A stretch of DNA of 64,000 nt from Aeromicrobium erythreum. GTDB lineage: Bacteria > Actinomycetota > Actinomycetes > Propionibacteriales > Nocardioidaceae. The notes beneath the pieces were generated by a model that made no database searches, was not told the DNA's origin, and worked only from the letters and a program-made list of their open reading frames with translations. The number at the start of each line of letters is the position of its first letter. Position 1 is the stretch's first letter. The position numbers and the translations under genes are program-made. Shown here in pieces: positions 52,065 through 62,089 of the stretch. The DNA is taken from contig NZ_CP011502.1 in NCBI RefSeq assembly GCF_001509405.1, positions 1,922,001-1,986,000 on the forward strand. The letters are read 5' to 3'.

Positions 52065-53252
52065 TCAGCCGACCTTGCTCAGGTCGGCACCGGCGAGCTC
52101 GGACTCGATCGCCTCGACGAGCCGCTCCTGCAGCTCGGGCACGCCGATCCGACGGATGATGTCGTTGAAGAAGCCGTGCACGACGAGACGACGCGCCTCG
52201 GCCTCCTCGATGCCCCGGCTCTGCAGGTAGAACAGGTGGTTGTCGTCGAAGCGGCCGGTGGTGCTGGCGTGCCCGGCGCCGGCGATGTCGCCGGTCTCGA
52301 TCTCCAGGTTGGGCACCGAGTCGGCCTTCGCGCCGTCGGTGAGCACAAGGTTGTCGTTCTGCTCGAACGTCTCGATGCCCTCGGCCACCTTGCGGATGAG
52401 CACGTTGCCGACCCACACGGTGTGCGCGTCCTGGCCCTGCAGCGCGCCCTTGTACTCGACGTTGCTCTTCGTGCGCGGTGCCGTGTGGTCGACGAACTGA
52501 CGGTGCTCGATGTGCTGGCCGGCGTCGGCGAAGTACACGCCGAGCAGCTCGGCGCTGCCGCCCGGACCGGCGTAGTCGACGTTGACGTTCGTGCGGACGA
52601 GGTCGCCGCCGAGGCTGACCTCGAACGCGCGGACCGACGCGTCGCGACCGACACGCACGTTGTACTGGCCGGCGTGCACGGCGTCGTCGGCCCAGTCGTT
52701 GACCGTGACAAGGTCGAGCGAGGCGCCGTCGCCGACGACGACCTGGGTGAACGCGTCGTACGTCGCGCTGCCGGCGTGGTCGACGACCACGGTGGCCTTC
52801 GCGTGCGTGCCGACGCGGACCACGACGTGGCCCCAGACGGTCGAGTCGACGGAGTCACCCGTCAGCGTCAGCCGCACGGGCTCGCTGAGCTCGAGGTTGG
52901 CGGGCACGTCGAGCAGCACCGCTCCGCCGGCGTTGGCCACGGCGAGCGCGCCGAGCCGGTCGAAGGGGGCGTTGACGGCCAGGGCCTGCGCCTCGGCCGT
53001 GCTGACCTGCGTGAGCGTGACGCCCTCGGGCAGCTGCTGCTCCCACGTGAGGTGCGCGTCGGAGGGGGTGCCGTCGAGCAGGCCCCGCAGCCGCTTCAGC
53101 GGCGTGAAGCGCCAGATCTCCTCCAGGCCCGTGGGCACCGGGTGCGCCGCGACGTCGTAGGACGGCTCGGGGTGCAGGTGGGACTCGACGTGGTCGAGCT
53201 CCAGGGCCTGACCGATGTTCTCGACCGTGCGGTCGGTGTCGACGAGGGTCAT
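52065..53252 (-). CDS. sufD: Fe-S assembly protein SufD
   Basis: 395 residues: helical N-terminus, a right-handed beta-helix core and a C-terminal helical region with [20 protein letters not shown] and [18 protein letters not shown] (parts), as in SufD. It pairs with SufB in the SufBC2D scaffold. Its ATG shares one base with the sufB stop (TGATG). Confidence 0.95.
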   Translation of the reverse strand: MTLVDTDRTVENIGQALELDHVESHLHPEPSYDVAAHPVPTGLEEIWRFTPLKRLRGLLDGTPSDAHLTWEQQLPEGVTLTQVSTAEAQALAVNAPFDRLGALAVANAGGAVLLDVPANLELSEPVRLTLTGDSVDSTVWGHVVVRVGTHAKATVVVDHAGSATYDAFTQVVVGDGASLDLVTVNDWADDAVHAGQYNVRVGRDASVRAFEVSLGGDLVRTNVNVDYAGPGGSAELLGVYFADAGQHIEHRQFVDHTAPRTKSNVEYKGALQGQDAHTVWVGNVLIRKVAEGIETFEQNDNLVLTDGAKADSVPNLEIETGDIAGAGHASTTGRFDDNHLFYLQSRGIEEAEARRLVVHGFFNDIIRRIGVPELQERLVEAIESELAGADLSKVG

Positions 53253-54676
53253 CAGCCGACGGCTCCTTCCATCTGCAGCTCGATGAGGCGGTTCAGCTCG
53301 AGCGCGTACTCCATCGGGAGCTCGCGCGCGATGGGCTCGACGAACCCGCGGACGATCATCGCCATGGCCTCGTCCTCCTCCATGCCGCGCTGCATGAAGT
53401 AGAAGAGCTGGTCGTCGCTGACCTTCGAGACCGTGGCCTCGTGGCCGAGCGTCACGTCGTCCTCACGGACATCGACGTAGGGGTACGTGTCGGACCGGCT
53501 GACCTGGTCGACGAGCAGCGCGTCGCACTTGACCGTGCTGGCCGAGCCGTACGCGCCCTCCATGACCTGCAGCAGGCCACGGTAGGAGGTGCGACCGCCA
53601 CCGCGGGCCACCGACTTGCTCAGGATCGAGCTCGACGTGTGGGGGGCGGCGTGCACCATCTTGGCGCCGGCGTCCTGGTGCTGACCCTCGCCGGCGAAGG
53701 CGATCGACAGCGTCTCGCCGCGGGCGTGCTCGCCCATCAGGTAGACGGCCGGGTACTTCATGGTGACCTTCGAGCCGATGTTGCCGTCGACCCACTCCAT
53801 GGTCGCGCCGGCCTCGCAGGTCGCACGCTTGGTGACCAGGTTGTACACGTTGTTCGACCAGTTCTGGATCGTCGTGTACCGGACGCGGGCGTTCTTCTTG
53901 ACGATGATCTCGACGACCGCGGAGTGCAGCGAGTCGCTGGAGTAGATCGGCGCCGTGCAGCCCTCGACGTAGTGGACGTAGGAGTCCTCGTCGGCGATGA
54001 TCAGCGTCCGCTCGAACTGGCCCATGTTCTCGGTGTTGATGCGGAAGTAGGCCTGCAGCGGGATGTCGACGTGGACGCCCTTGGGCACGTAGATGAACGA
54101 GCCGCCGGACCACACCGCCGTGTTCAGCGCGGAGAACTTGTTGTCGCCGACGGGGATGACGGTGCCGAAGTACTCCTCGAAGATCTCCGGGTGCTCCTTG
54201 AGCGCCGTGTCGGTGTCGAGGAAGAGGACGCCCTTCTCCTCGAGGTCCTCACGGATCGAGTGGTAGACGACCTCGGACTCGTACTGCGCGGCGACGCCGG
54301 CGACGAGACGCTGCTTCTCCGCCTCGGGGATGCCCAGACGGTCGTAGGTGTTCTTGATGTCCTCGGGCAGGTCCTCCCACGAGGCGGCCTGCTTCTCCGA
54401 GGAGCGCACGAAGTACTTGATGTTGTCGAAGTCGATGTCCTCGAGGCCGGCGCCCCACGTGGGCAGCGGCTTGCGGTCGAAGAGCCGCAGACCCTTGAGG
54501 CGCAGGTCGAGCATCCACTGCGGCTCGCTCTTCTTCGCGGAGATGTCGCGGACGATCTCCTCGTTGAGGCCGCGCTGGGCGTTGGCACCCGCGTCGTTCG
54601 CGTCGGACCAGCCGAACTCGTAGCGGCCGACGTCCTTGAGCCCGGGGTTGAGCTCTTCGATCGAGTTGGTCGTCAT
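53252..54676 (-). CDS. sufB: Fe-S cluster scaffold protein SufB
   Basis: 474 residues. Features include [28 protein letters not shown] (conserved Cys), the beta-helix, [11 protein letters not shown] and [18 protein letters not shown]. It is the main scaffold on which clusters form. ATG overlaps the stop of the regulator gene (ATGA), so the whole operon is driven from the regulator's promoter. Confidence 0.97.
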   Translation of the reverse strand: MTTNSIEELNPGLKDVGRYEFGWSDANDAGANAQRGLNEEIVRDISAKKSEPQWMLDLRLKGLRLFDRKPLPTWGAGLEDIDFDNIKYFVRSSEKQAASWEDLPEDIKNTYDRLGIPEAEKQRLVAGVAAQYESEVVYHSIREDLEEKGVLFLDTDTALKEHPEIFEEYFGTVIPVGDNKFSALNTAVWSGGSFIYVPKGVHVDIPLQAYFRINTENMGQFERTLIIADEDSYVHYVEGCTAPIYSSDSLHSAVVEIIVKKNARVRYTTIQNWSNNVYNLVTKRATCEAGATMEWVDGNIGSKVTMKYPAVYLMGEHARGETLSIAFAGEGQHQDAGAKMVHAAPHTSSSILSKSVARGGGRTSYRGLLQVMEGAYGSASTVKCDALLVDQVSRSDTYPYVDVREDDVTLGHEATVSKVSDDQLFYFMQRGMEEDEAMAMIVRGFVEPIARELPMEYALELNRLIELQMEGAVG

Positions 54677-55383
54677 GACGACACCCTCTCTGTGGTGGGA
54701 CCTGTGGCTTGGGTCGTGGGATGGGGCAGGTGGGTCGTGCACACGCCGTCGCCGTGGGCGATCGTCGCGAGGCGCTGGACGTGGGAGCCGAGCAGGTCGG
54801 CGAACATCGCCGTCTCGGCCTCGCACAGCTGGGGGAACTCGGCCGCGACGTGCGCGACCGGGCAGTGGTGCTGGCAGATCTGCGCACCGGCCGGCGTCGT
54901 GCCGGCCGAGGCCGCGAACCCGTCGGCGCTCAGCGCGTCGGCGAGCACCCGAGGACGCTCCTCGACGGGTGCGGCCTCCACGAGCGGGCGGTACTTCTCG
55001 GTGAGGGCGCGCAGGCGTCGGGCTGCGAACGCGGCGACCGCGTCGTCGCCCGCGGTCTCCGCGAGGAAGCGGAGGGCGTCGGCGGCGAGGTCGTCGTAGG
55101 AGTGCGCGAAGGTGTCGCGGCCGGCGTCGGTGATGACGAAGACCTTGGCGGGTCGGCCGCGACCGCGACGCGCCGTGGAGCGCGGCTGGCGCTGGGCGAG
55201 GACGCCGTCGGCCAGCAGCTGCTCGAGATGACGTCGCACGGCGGCGGGCGTGAGGCCCAGCCGCTGGGCGAGGTCGGCTGCGGTCGACGGACCGTGCTCC
55301 AGGATCGACGTCGCCACGCGCTCGCGCGTGGGGGCGTCGTCGACGGTGGTCGACTCCATCTCCTCGGCGCGCATGTATTTCAC
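54673..55383 (-). CDS. sufR: SufR-type iron-sulfur winged-helix repressor
   Basis: 236 residues from GTG 55383. N-terminal winged helix (about 20-80, [24 protein letters not shown]), helical middle, and Cys residues in [12 protein letters not shown] and PQLCEAE that bind a cluster. It represses the suf operon when clusters are plentiful. CACACT six bases before GTG predicts a leaderless message; ATG 55374 is an alternative. An ACACT-N5-TGTGA palindrome overlaps the start. Confidence 0.9.
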   Translation of the reverse strand: MKYMRAEEMESTTVDDAPTRERVATSILEHGPSTAADLAQRLGLTPAAVRRHLEQLLADGVLAQRQPRSTARRGRGRPAKVFVITDAGRDTFAHSYDDLAADALRFLAETAGDDAVAAFAARRLRALTEKYRPLVEAAPVEERPRVLADALSADGFAASAGTTPAGAQICQHHCPVAHVAAEFPQLCEAETAMFADLLGSHVQRLATIAHGDGVCTTHLPHPTTQATGPTTERVSS

Positions 55384-55419
55384 AACACCAGTGTGCCGTT
55401 ATTGATTCCGGTCGTTCAA
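55380..55419 (-). promoter_or_regulatory. suf promoter with SufR operator over the start point
   Basis: Minus strand: TTGAAC (-35-like, 55419-55414), 18-base gap, CACACT (-10-like, 55395-55390), then GTG of sufR six bases on. The palindrome ACACT-GGTGT-TGTGA spans 55394-55380, covering the end of the -10 and the start codon. As I recall, the same ACACT-N5-TGTGA is reported for Mycobacterium tuberculosis SufR. Confidence 0.65.
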
Positions 55420-55498
55420 AGAAGGCAACCCTCACCCACGCCGCCCCCCTGCAGCCCACGGCCCGGCACCTCCGCCGCGTCGGGCCTAGGCTGCCGTC

Positions 55499-56587
55499 AT
55501 GGCAGGCAAGACTGCGGCGGTCGTCGTCGACGCGGGCGGACGCGAGGTGAAGGTCTCCAGCGCCGACCGCGTGATCTACCCGGCGTCCGAGCACGGCCCG
55601 GAGGTCACGAAGCTCGAGGTGGTCGAGTACTACGTCGCGGTCGGCGACGGCATCGTCCGTGCCCTGCGCGACCGCCCCACCGCGCTCGAGCGGTGGCCGA
55701 AGGGCGTGCAGCCCGGCATGACGCTCACGGCTCGTGAGGCCACGCACGGGCGCGGCCCGCAGGGCGACGCGTTCTACCAGAAGCGGGTCATGCGCGGCAT
55801 GCCCGACTGGGCGCGGTCGGTGCGGGTGCACTTCCCCACCGGACGCACCGCCGAGGAGCTCTGCCCCGACCACGTCGCCGTCGTGGCGTGGGCCGCGCAG
55901 ATGGGCACCATCACCTTCCACCCCGGCCCGGCCCGGCGAGCGGACCTGGACCGGCCCGACGAGCTGCGGATCGACCTCGACCCGCACGGCGACACCGGGT
56001 TCGTCGACGCCGTCCGGGAGGCCGGCACCGTGAGGGAGCTGCTCGGCGACCTCGGCCTGCGCGGCCACGTGAAGACCAGCGGGAAGAACGGCGTGCACGT
56101 GTACGTCCGGGTCGAGCCGCGGTGGACCTTCACCGACGTCCGGCACGCCGCCATCGGTCTCGGCCGCGAGCTCGAGCGACGCAGCGACCGCGTGACCACG
56201 GCCTGGTGGAAGGAGGAGCGCGGCGACCGGATCTTCGTCGACGTCAACCAGAACGCCCGCGACCGCACCATCGCGTCGGCCTACAGCCTGCGCCCGAAGC
56301 AGGGCGCGCCCGCGTCGTTCCCCCTGCGGTGGGACGAGCTCGCCGACGTCGACGACCCGATGGCCTTCACGCTGCGCACGATCCCCGACCTCCTCGCGGA
56401 GCGCGGCGGCGACGCCTGGGCTGACATCGACGACGAGCCCCAGTCGCTCGAGCCGCTGCTCGACCTCTGGCGGGCCGACCTCGAGCGTGGCCTCGGCGAT
56501 CTGCCGTACCCGCCGGAGTACCCGAAGATGCCCGGCGAGCCGAAGCGCGTGCAGCCCAGCAAGGACACACGCAACAAGCAGGGCTGA
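55499..56587 (+). CDS. LigD-type DNA polymerase/primase domain protein
   Basis: 362 residues of the archaeo-eukaryotic primase family used in non-homologous end joining. Metal ligands in [12 protein letters not shown] (DLDP), [12 protein letters not shown] and the later Asp in [33 protein letters not shown] is typical of LigD polymerase domains. The ligase and nuclease domains are absent; a separate ligase lies at 58260. TAGGCT is six bases before the ATG. Confidence 0.9.
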   Translation: MAGKTAAVVVDAGGREVKVSSADRVIYPASEHGPEVTKLEVVEYYVAVGDGIVRALRDRPTALERWPKGVQPGMTLTAREATHGRGPQGDAFYQKRVMRGMPDWARSVRVHFPTGRTAEELCPDHVAVVAWAAQMGTITFHPGPARRADLDRPDELRIDLDPHGDTGFVDAVREAGTVRELLGDLGLRGHVKTSGKNGVHVYVRVEPRWTFTDVRHAAIGLGRELERRSDRVTTAWWKEERGDRIFVDVNQNARDRTIASAYSLRPKQGAPASFPLRWDELADVDDPMAFTLRTIPDLLAERGGDAWADIDDEPQSLEPLLDLWRADLERGLGDLPYPPEYPKMPGEPKRVQPSKDTRNKQG

Positions 56588-56591
56588 GGTC

Positions 56592-56766
56592 CGGGCGCGC
56601 TGGGACGGTGGACGATCCACCGCCCGACGCTGTCTACCCCTGGGCGGTGAGCTCTCCACCGTCCGGGCGCTGAGGAGGTGGACGATCCACCGCCCCCACA
56701 CCGCCTCCGCCGGGCGGTGAGCTCTCCACCGTCTGGACGCTGAGAAGGTGGACGATCCACCGCCCG
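56592..56766. repeat. 70-bp tandem repeat of palindromes
   Basis: GGTGGACGATCCACCGCCC occurs three times at exact 70-base intervals (from 56608, 56678 and 56748), alternating with two copies of GGGCGGTGAGCTCTCCACCG (from 56642 and 56712). Each unit holds GGTGGA-CGA-TCCACC plus GAGCTC. It fills the gap between the stop of the polymerase gene and the stop of the YdeI-like gene. Confidence 0.7.
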
Positions 56767-56790
56767 CGGGGGCGACCGTCCAGCGATGCG

Positions 56791-57375
56791 TCAGCGGTCG
56801 GGCCGCTCACCGGCGCGGCACTGGGCGAGCAGCTTCTCGATGCGGGACAGGCGGGTCGGCTCCCGCTTGGCCGTGGCCAGCTGGGTGAGCGCGAAGAGGC
56901 GGGCGCTCGGCGGGAGGGCGTCCCAGAACGCGCGGGCGGCGGGGTCGGCGTCGAGGCCGGCGCGCAGTGCGTCCGGCTCCTCGCCCTGCTCGGGCCCGAC
57001 GAGGACGGTCCAGGAGCCGTCGACCCGCGCGGCGTCGACCACGGCCTGGCCGGGCTGACGCATCCGCCCCTCCTCGACCAGCCGGGCCACGCGGGCCCGG
57101 TTCGACGCCGCCCACGCGCTACCCCGCCGGCGGGGCGACATCCAGATCGCGGCGCCCCGGCCGTCGGCCGCGCCACGGACCCGTCCGTCGATCCAGCCCC
57201 AGCAGAGGGCCTCGCAGACCGCGTTCTCGTACGACAGCGCATCGTCGCCCTCGGCGACGCGGGCCGACATCTCCAGCCACACGCCCCGTGCGTCGCCGTG
57301 GTGCTCCCGCAACCAGTCGTGCCACGCCGTCAGCGACCCGGGAGCCACCTGCTCCGCCTCGTCCATCACGCCCAC
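56791..57375 (-). CDS. YdeI/OmpD-associated family protein
   Basis: 194 residues: [35 protein letters not shown] and the C-terminal segment [23 protein letters not shown] are family features. Some members protect from antimicrobial peptides, but the mechanism is unclear. GTG 57375 is chosen because TACGGT ends six bases before it; ATG 57366 is the alternative. Confidence 0.85.
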   Translation of the reverse strand: MGVMDEAEQVAPGSLTAWHDWLREHHGDARGVWLEMSARVAEGDDALSYENAVCEALCWGWIDGRVRGAADGRGAAIWMSPRRRGSAWAASNRARVARLVEEGRMRQPGQAVVDAARVDGSWTVLVGPEQGEEPDALRAGLDADPAARAFWDALPPSARLFALTQLATAKREPTRLSRIEKLLAQCRAGERPDR

Positions 57376-57471
57376 GGGGCCACCGTAGGGCGCCGTACCG
57401 ACACCGCGCCGGGACGAGGCCGCCTCGCGCGCGACCCGTCACGCGTCGACCGCCCGTCGTAGGCTGACCGC

Positions 57472-58263
57472 GTGGAGCTGACGAGCAAGGAGGCGCTGGG
57501 GCAGGGCGACGAGGTCCTGCACCTCGACGACCCCAAGGCGCTGCGGCAGGACTTCACCCGCTTCATGCTCCGGCACCGGTTCGCGATGGAGGAGGTCGTC
57601 ACCAAGCTGACGATCCTGCGCGACGAGTTCGCGCTCATGCACGACACGAACCCCATCGAGCACATCGCGTCGCGGCTCAAGTCGCCCGACAGCCTCGCGG
57701 AGAAGATGGGCCGCAAGGGCACGCTGCCCACGTTCGAGTCGATCCGCGAGACCATCACCGACATCGCCGGCGTGCGCGTCACGTGCAGCTTCGTCTCCGA
57801 CGTCTACCGCGTGCACGAGCTGCTCACGTCGCAGGACGACCTGACCGTCCTCGACGTCCGCGACTACATCGCCTCGCCCAAGGCCAACGGCTACCGCAGC
57901 CTGCACCTGCTGCTCGAGGTGCCCGTGTACCTGTCGGACGGGCCGGTCCCGGTCACGGTCGAGGTGCAGCTGCGCACCATCGCCATGGACTTCTGGGCCA
58001 GCCTCGAGCACAAGATCCACTACAAGTACCGCGGTGCCGTCCCCGACGACCTCGCCGAGCGCCTCTGCGACGCCGCCGACTCTGCGCACGCCCTCGACGC
58101 CCGGATGGAGGCGCTGCACGACGAGGTGCGCCACCTCGGCGAGGACGGCGTCGAGACGCTGCCGACCGAGGTGCGCGACGACCTGATCGCGGGCGACGAG
58201 CTCCTGCCGTCCGAGGCGCTGCTGGAGCAGCTGAGACGGCTCGGCGACGGTCCGCGCCGCTAG
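57472..58263 (+). CDS. small alarmone synthetase (RelA/SpoT synthetase domain)
   Basis: 263 residues with only the (p)ppGpp synthetase domain: GVRVTCSFVSDVYRV (catalytic Asp region), ASPKANGYRSLHLLLEVPV, and VEVQLRTIAMDFWASLEHKIHYK. No hydrolase or regulatory domains, so it resembles RelQ/RelP. Flanking helices support tetramer formation. TAGGCT lies six bases before the GTG. Its stop overlaps the convergent ligase stop. Confidence 0.9.
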   Translation: MELTSKEALGQGDEVLHLDDPKALRQDFTRFMLRHRFAMEEVVTKLTILRDEFALMHDTNPIEHIASRLKSPDSLAEKMGRKGTLPTFESIRETITDIAGVRVTCSFVSDVYRVHELLTSQDDLTVLDVRDYIASPKANGYRSLHLLLEVPVYLSDGPVPVTVEVQLRTIAMDFWASLEHKIHYKYRGAVPDDLAERLCDAADSAHALDARMEALHDEVRHLGEDGVETLPTEVRDDLIAGDELLPSEALLEQLRRLGDGPRR

Positions 58264-59357
58264 GCGAGCACGTCGCCGAGGTCGTAGGACACGACCTCCT
58301 CGAGCTGGGCGTACGTGCACGACGTCGGCTCCCGGTCGGGGCGCCAGCGCTTGAACTGCGCGGTGTGGCGGAACCGGCCCTCCTCGCCGCGGCCCTCCAT
58401 GTGCTCGTAGCCGACCTCGACCACGCGCTCCGGGCGCAGCGGCACGAACGAGAGGTCCTTCGTGCCGGTCCAGCGGCTCTGCCCGCCCGGCAGCCGGCCG
58501 TCCTCGTGCGCCTGCGTGGTCTGCCAGGCACCCCACGGGTGCTCCGACAGCTCCGCGCGCAGGGGCGCGAGCTCGGCCGCCAGCTCGGCCCGGCGCGTCG
58601 CGGTGAACGAGGCGCAGACGCCGACGTGCTGCAGGCGTCCGTCGTCGGTGTACAGCCCCAGCAGCATCGACCCGAGCAGCGGCTGCTCGGGCGTCGACGT
58701 CTTGTGCAGCCGGTACCCGGCCACCACGACGTCGGCCGTGCGCGCGTGCTTGACCTTGAGCATGGTGCGGCCGTTCGGCGTGTAGGGGGCGTCGAGCCGC
58801 TTCGCCACGACCCCGTCGAGACCCGCCCCCTCGAACTGCTCGAACCAGCGTCCGGCCTCGGCGCTGTCCCGCGTCGTGCGCGTGAGGTGGACCGGCGCCT
58901 CGACGTCCGCGAGGGCCGCCTCGAGCACGGCACGGCGCTCGTGCAGCGGCGCGTCCAGGTACGACGTGCCGTCGAGCGCCAGCAGGTCGAACACGACGAG
59001 GCTCGCGGGCGTCTCCTCCGCGAGCATGGCCACCCGCGACGCTGCCGGGTGGATGCGCTGCGACAGCGTGTCGAAGTCCAGCCGGTCGCCGACGGCCGTG
59101 ACGATCTCGCCGTCCATCACGCAGCGCTGCGGCAGCTGGGCCAGCACCGCCGCGACGACGTCGGGGAAGTAGCGGGTCAGGGGCTTGGTGGACCGGCTCG
59201 CGATCTCCACCTCGTCGCCGTCGCGAAAGACGACGGCACGGAACCCGTCCCACTTCGGCTCGAACAGGTAGCCGCCGTCGACCGCGTCGGCGGCGGGCAC
59301 CCCCTTGACCGACTTGGCGAGCATGGGCTGCAGCGGCGGCATGACGGGCAGGTCCAT
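58260..59357 (-). CDS. ATP-dependent DNA ligase (LigC/LigD-ligase type)
   Basis: 365 residues: adenylation lysine in EPKWDGFR (Lys35), DGEIV, VVAKRLDAPY and MLKVKHARTADVVVAGYR, then an OB domain to FKRWRPDREPTSC. It seals breaks with ATP and, with the polymerase at 55499, resembles a split LigD. TAGCCT six bases before the ATG indicates leaderless expression. Confidence 0.92.
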   Translation of the reverse strand: MDLPVMPPLQPMLAKSVKGVPAADAVDGGYLFEPKWDGFRAVVFRDGDEVEIASRSTKPLTRYFPDVVAAVLAQLPQRCVMDGEIVTAVGDRLDFDTLSQRIHPAASRVAMLAEETPASLVVFDLLALDGTSYLDAPLHERRAVLEAALADVEAPVHLTRTTRDSAEAGRWFEQFEGAGLDGVVAKRLDAPYTPNGRTMLKVKHARTADVVVAGYRLHKTSTPEQPLLGSMLLGLYTDDGRLQHVGVCASFTATRRAELAAELAPLRAELSEHPWGAWQTTQAHEDGRLPGGQSRWTGTKDLSFVPLRPERVVEVGYEHMEGRGEEGRFRHTAQFKRWRPDREPTSCTYAQLEEVVSYDLGDVLA

Positions 59358-59415
59358 CGCACCAGGCTACGGTGCCCCGGACCACCCGCCGGGTGACGAT
59401 CTCTAGACTGACGGG

Positions 59416-60360
59416 GTGAAGCACCCTCCCGTCGACGGCACCGTCGGCGCCGCCGTCGAGATCCACGACCTCGTCGTCCGCTACGGCGACGTCACCGCGG
59501 TCGACGGGCTCACGCTCACGGTCGGCACCGGCACGGTCACGTCGGTGCTCGGTCCCAACGGTGCCGGCAAGACCAGCACCGTCGAGACCTGCGAGGGCTT
59601 CCGGCGCGCGACGTCGGGCTCGGTCCGCGTGCTCGGCCTCGACCCGGTGCGCGACGCGGCGGCGCTGCGACCCCGCGTGGGCGTGATGCTGCAGGCCGGT
59701 GGCGCGTGGTCTGGCGTGCGGGCGCACGAGATGCTGCGCCACGTGGCGTCGCTGCATGCCCACCCGCTCGACGTCGACGCCCTCGTCGAGCGTCTCGGGC
59801 TCGGGTCGTGCGGCCGCACCGCCTACCGTCGTCTCTCCGGCGGCCAGCAGCAGCGGCTCGGCCTGGCGATGGCCGTCGTCGGTCGCCCGGAGCTCGTCTT
59901 CCTCGACGAGCCGACCGCCGGGCTCGACCCGCAGGCACGGCGCGCCACGTGGGACCTGCTCGACGAGCTGCGCGCCAGCGGCGTCACGGTGGTCCTCACG
60001 ACGCACTTCATGGACGAGGCCGAGACGCTCAGCGACGTCGTGCACATCGTCGACGCCGGGCGCGTCATCGCCAGCGGCTCCCCCGCCGACCTCGTGCGCT
60101 CCGGCGCGGAGAACACGGTCCGGTTCGCTGCCCGGCCCGGGCTCGACCTCGACGCGCTCATGACCGCGCTGCCCGCCGACACCAAGGTGCGGGAGACGGC
60201 CGCCGGGCAGTACGTCGTCGTCGGCACGGTCGACCCCGGCCTCCTCGCCACGCTGACCGCCTGGTTCGCCGGCCAGGGCGTGCTCGCGGAGTCGGTGCTC
60301 GTGGAGAAGCAGACGCTCGAGGACCGGTTCCTCGACCTCACCGGACGGGCCCTGCGATGA
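59416..60360 (+). CDS. ABC transporter ATPase (drug/ABC-2 type)
   Basis: 314 residues: Walker A GPNGAGKTS, signature LSGGQQQRLGLA, Walker B LVFLDEPTAGLD, and a C-terminal domain ending KQTLEDRFLDLTGRAL as in CcmA/DrrA-like exporters. It is coupled to the permease by ATGA. TAGACT lies six bases before the GTG. Its neighbours suggest a role in cytochrome oxidase or heme export, by position only. Confidence 0.9.
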   Translation: MKHPPVDGTVGAAVEIHDLVVRYGDVTAVDGLTLTVGTGTVTSVLGPNGAGKTSTVETCEGFRRATSGSVRVLGLDPVRDAAALRPRVGVMLQAGGAWSGVRAHEMLRHVASLHAHPLDVDALVERLGLGSCGRTAYRRLSGGQQQRLGLAMAVVGRPELVFLDEPTAGLDPQARRATWDLLDELRASGVTVVLTTHFMDEAETLSDVVHIVDAGRVIASGSPADLVRSGAENTVRFAARPGLDLDALMTALPADTKVRETAAGQYVVVGTVDPGLLATLTAWFAGQGVLAESVLVEKQTLEDRFLDLTGRALR

Positions 60361-61130
60361 GCCTCGACCTCTCGCCGCGTCCTGGCGCGGCCCGCACCCC
60401 GGCCATGCTGGCCGCGCAGGCCCGCATGGAGCTGCGCCTGCTCGCCCGCAACGGCGAGCAGCTCCTCATCACGCTCGTCGTCCCCCTCCTGCTCCTCGTG
60501 GCCGGCACCCGCTCGGGCAAGGTCGTCGACCTCGGCGCCGGTCGTCCGATCGACATCGTCACGCCCGGCGTGCTCGGACTGGCCGTGCTCTCCACGTCGT
60601 TCACGTCGCTGGCGATCGCCACCGGCTTCGAGCGTCGCTACGGCGTGCTCAAGCGGCTGGGCGCGTCGCCGCTGCCGCGCTGGGGCCTGCTCGTCGGCAA
60701 GGTCGCCGCGGTGGTCGTGGTCGAGGTCGTGCAGCTGGTGCTGCTCGCCTCGGTGGCGCTCGCGCTCGGCTGGTCGCCCGCCGGCGGGGTGGCCCCGTGG
60801 CTGTGGCTCGTGGTGCTCGCCGTGCTCGGCACCGCCGCCTTCGGCTCGCTCGGCCTGCTCATCGCGGGCACGCTGCGCGCGGAGGCCACGCTCGCCGTCG
60901 CGAACCTCGTGTACGTGCTCCTCCTGGTCGGCGGCGGTCTCATCGTGCCGCTGTCGCGCTACCCCGACGGCGCGCAGGGACTGCTGCAGCTGCTGCCGTC
61001 CGGCGCGCTCGGCGAGGGCCTGCGCACGGCGTTCGACGCCGGCACCGTCGACCTGCTCCCCCTCGTGGTGCTCACGGCCTGGGCGGCCGTCGGCACCGCC
61101 CTGACCGCAAGGACGTTCCGATGGGAATGA
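60357..61130 (+). CDS. ABC-2 type transporter permease
   Basis: 257 residues with six membrane helices; the conserved ERRYGVLKRLGASPLPRWGLLVGK loop between helices 2 and 3 is typical of ABC-2 permeases. ATG overlaps the ATPase stop, and its stop lies within the start region of ctaA. The substrate is unknown; the ATPase-permease-ctaA order is common in actinobacteria. Confidence 0.9.
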   Translation: MSLDLSPRPGAARTPAMLAAQARMELRLLARNGEQLLITLVVPLLLLVAGTRSGKVVDLGAGRPIDIVTPGVLGLAVLSTSFTSLAIATGFERRYGVLKRLGASPLPRWGLLVGKVAAVVVVEVVQLVLLASVALALGWSPAGGVAPWLWLVVLAVLGTAAFGSLGLLIAGTLRAEATLAVANLVYVLLLVGGGLIVPLSRYPDGAQGLLQLLPSGALGEGLRTAFDAGTVDLLPLVVLTAWAAVGTALTARTFRWE

Positions 61131-62023
61131 TGCTCGGTCTCCGGACCCCCACCCGCGACGTCGTGGAGCGCTGGGCGTGGGCCAGCCTCGTCGCCAACAC
61201 GGTCATCATCCTGACCGGCGGGCTGGTGCGCCTCACCGCCTCCGGGCTCGGGTGCCCCACCTGGCCGCGCTGCACCGACGAGTCGTTCGTGCCGCACCGC
61301 GCCCTGGGCCTGCACGGCCTGATCGAGTTCGGCAACCGGCTGCTCACCTACGTGCTCATCGCCATCGCGATCGGCACGGTCGTCGCGGTGTGGCGCTGGT
61401 CCGAGGGTCGCGGCCTGCGTCGGCTCGCGGTCGTGCTGGCCGTCGGCATCCCGTTCCAGGGCGTCATCGGCGGCATCACCGTCCTGACCGACCTCAACCC
61501 CTGGATCGTCGCGCTGCACCTCGTGCTGTCGCTCTTCCTGGTGGCGGGCTCCACCTGGCTGCTCCTGCGCGTGCGGGGCGACGTCGCCGACGACGTGCCG
61601 GTGCTCGCCCGCCGTCTCGTGCTGGCCACGTACGCGACGCTCTGGGTCGTCGTCTACCTGGGCACGGTCGTCACCGGGAGCGGGCCGCACGCCGGCGACG
61701 TGAACGCACCCCGGAACGGGCTCGACCCGCGTCTGTGGAGCCACGTGCACGCCTGGGGCGTCTACCTCCTGGTCGCCCTGACGATCGCGACCATCCTCGT
61801 GCTGCGTCGCAGCGGCACCAGCCCGCTCGCCGTCCGCGCGGCCACGCTGCTGCTCGTCGCCGAGCTGGCGCAGGGCGTCATCGGCTTCGTGCAGTACTTC
61901 ACGGACCTGCCGATCGCGCTGGTCGCGGTGCACCTCGTCGGTGCTGCCGTGCTGGTGTCGGTCGGCACCCGGCTCGTGGTGCTCACCCGCACCCGCGTGC
62001 GCGAGCCCCAGCTCCAGCACTGA
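61121..62023 (+). CDS. ctaA: heme A synthase CtaA (COX15 family)
   Basis: 300 residues with eight membrane helices in two four-helix bundles. Heme-ligand His are visible in HRALGLHGLIEFGNRL, IVALHLVLS, HVHAWGVYLL and VAVHLVGAA; TASGLGCPTWPRC carries the conserved Cys pair. It converts heme O to heme A. ATG 61121 has AAGGA upstream and overlaps the permease gene by ten bases; ATG 61127 is an alternative. Confidence 0.93.
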   Translation: MGMMLGLRTPTRDVVERWAWASLVANTVIILTGGLVRLTASGLGCPTWPRCTDESFVPHRALGLHGLIEFGNRLLTYVLIAIAIGTVVAVWRWSEGRGLRRLAVVLAVGIPFQGVIGGITVLTDLNPWIVALHLVLSLFLVAGSTWLLLRVRGDVADDVPVLARRLVLATYATLWVVVYLGTVVTGSGPHAGDVNAPRNGLDPRLWSHVHAWGVYLLVALTIATILVLRRSGTSPLAVRAATLLLVAELAQGVIGFVQYFTDLPIALVAVHLVGAAVLVSVGTRLVVLTRTRVREPQLQH

Positions 62024-62077
62024 CCGTGACGATGTGGCCCCGATCCGGAACGTTCAGGGGCCACATCGTCACGGTCA
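62021..62077. terminator. 21-bp-stem bidirectional terminator that includes the ctaA stop codon
   Basis: TGACCGTGACGATGTGGCCC plus C (62021-62041) pairs without mismatch with 62057-62077 around a 15-base loop. The ctaA TGA is the first three bases of the stem. It also serves the convergent GNAT gene. Confidence 0.75.
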
Positions 62078-62089
62078 GCGGGGTCACGG

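Noticed and set aside
56592..56766. CRISPR array
   Set aside because: Only two to three units, no unique spacers of constant length between identical repeats, and no cas genes nearby.
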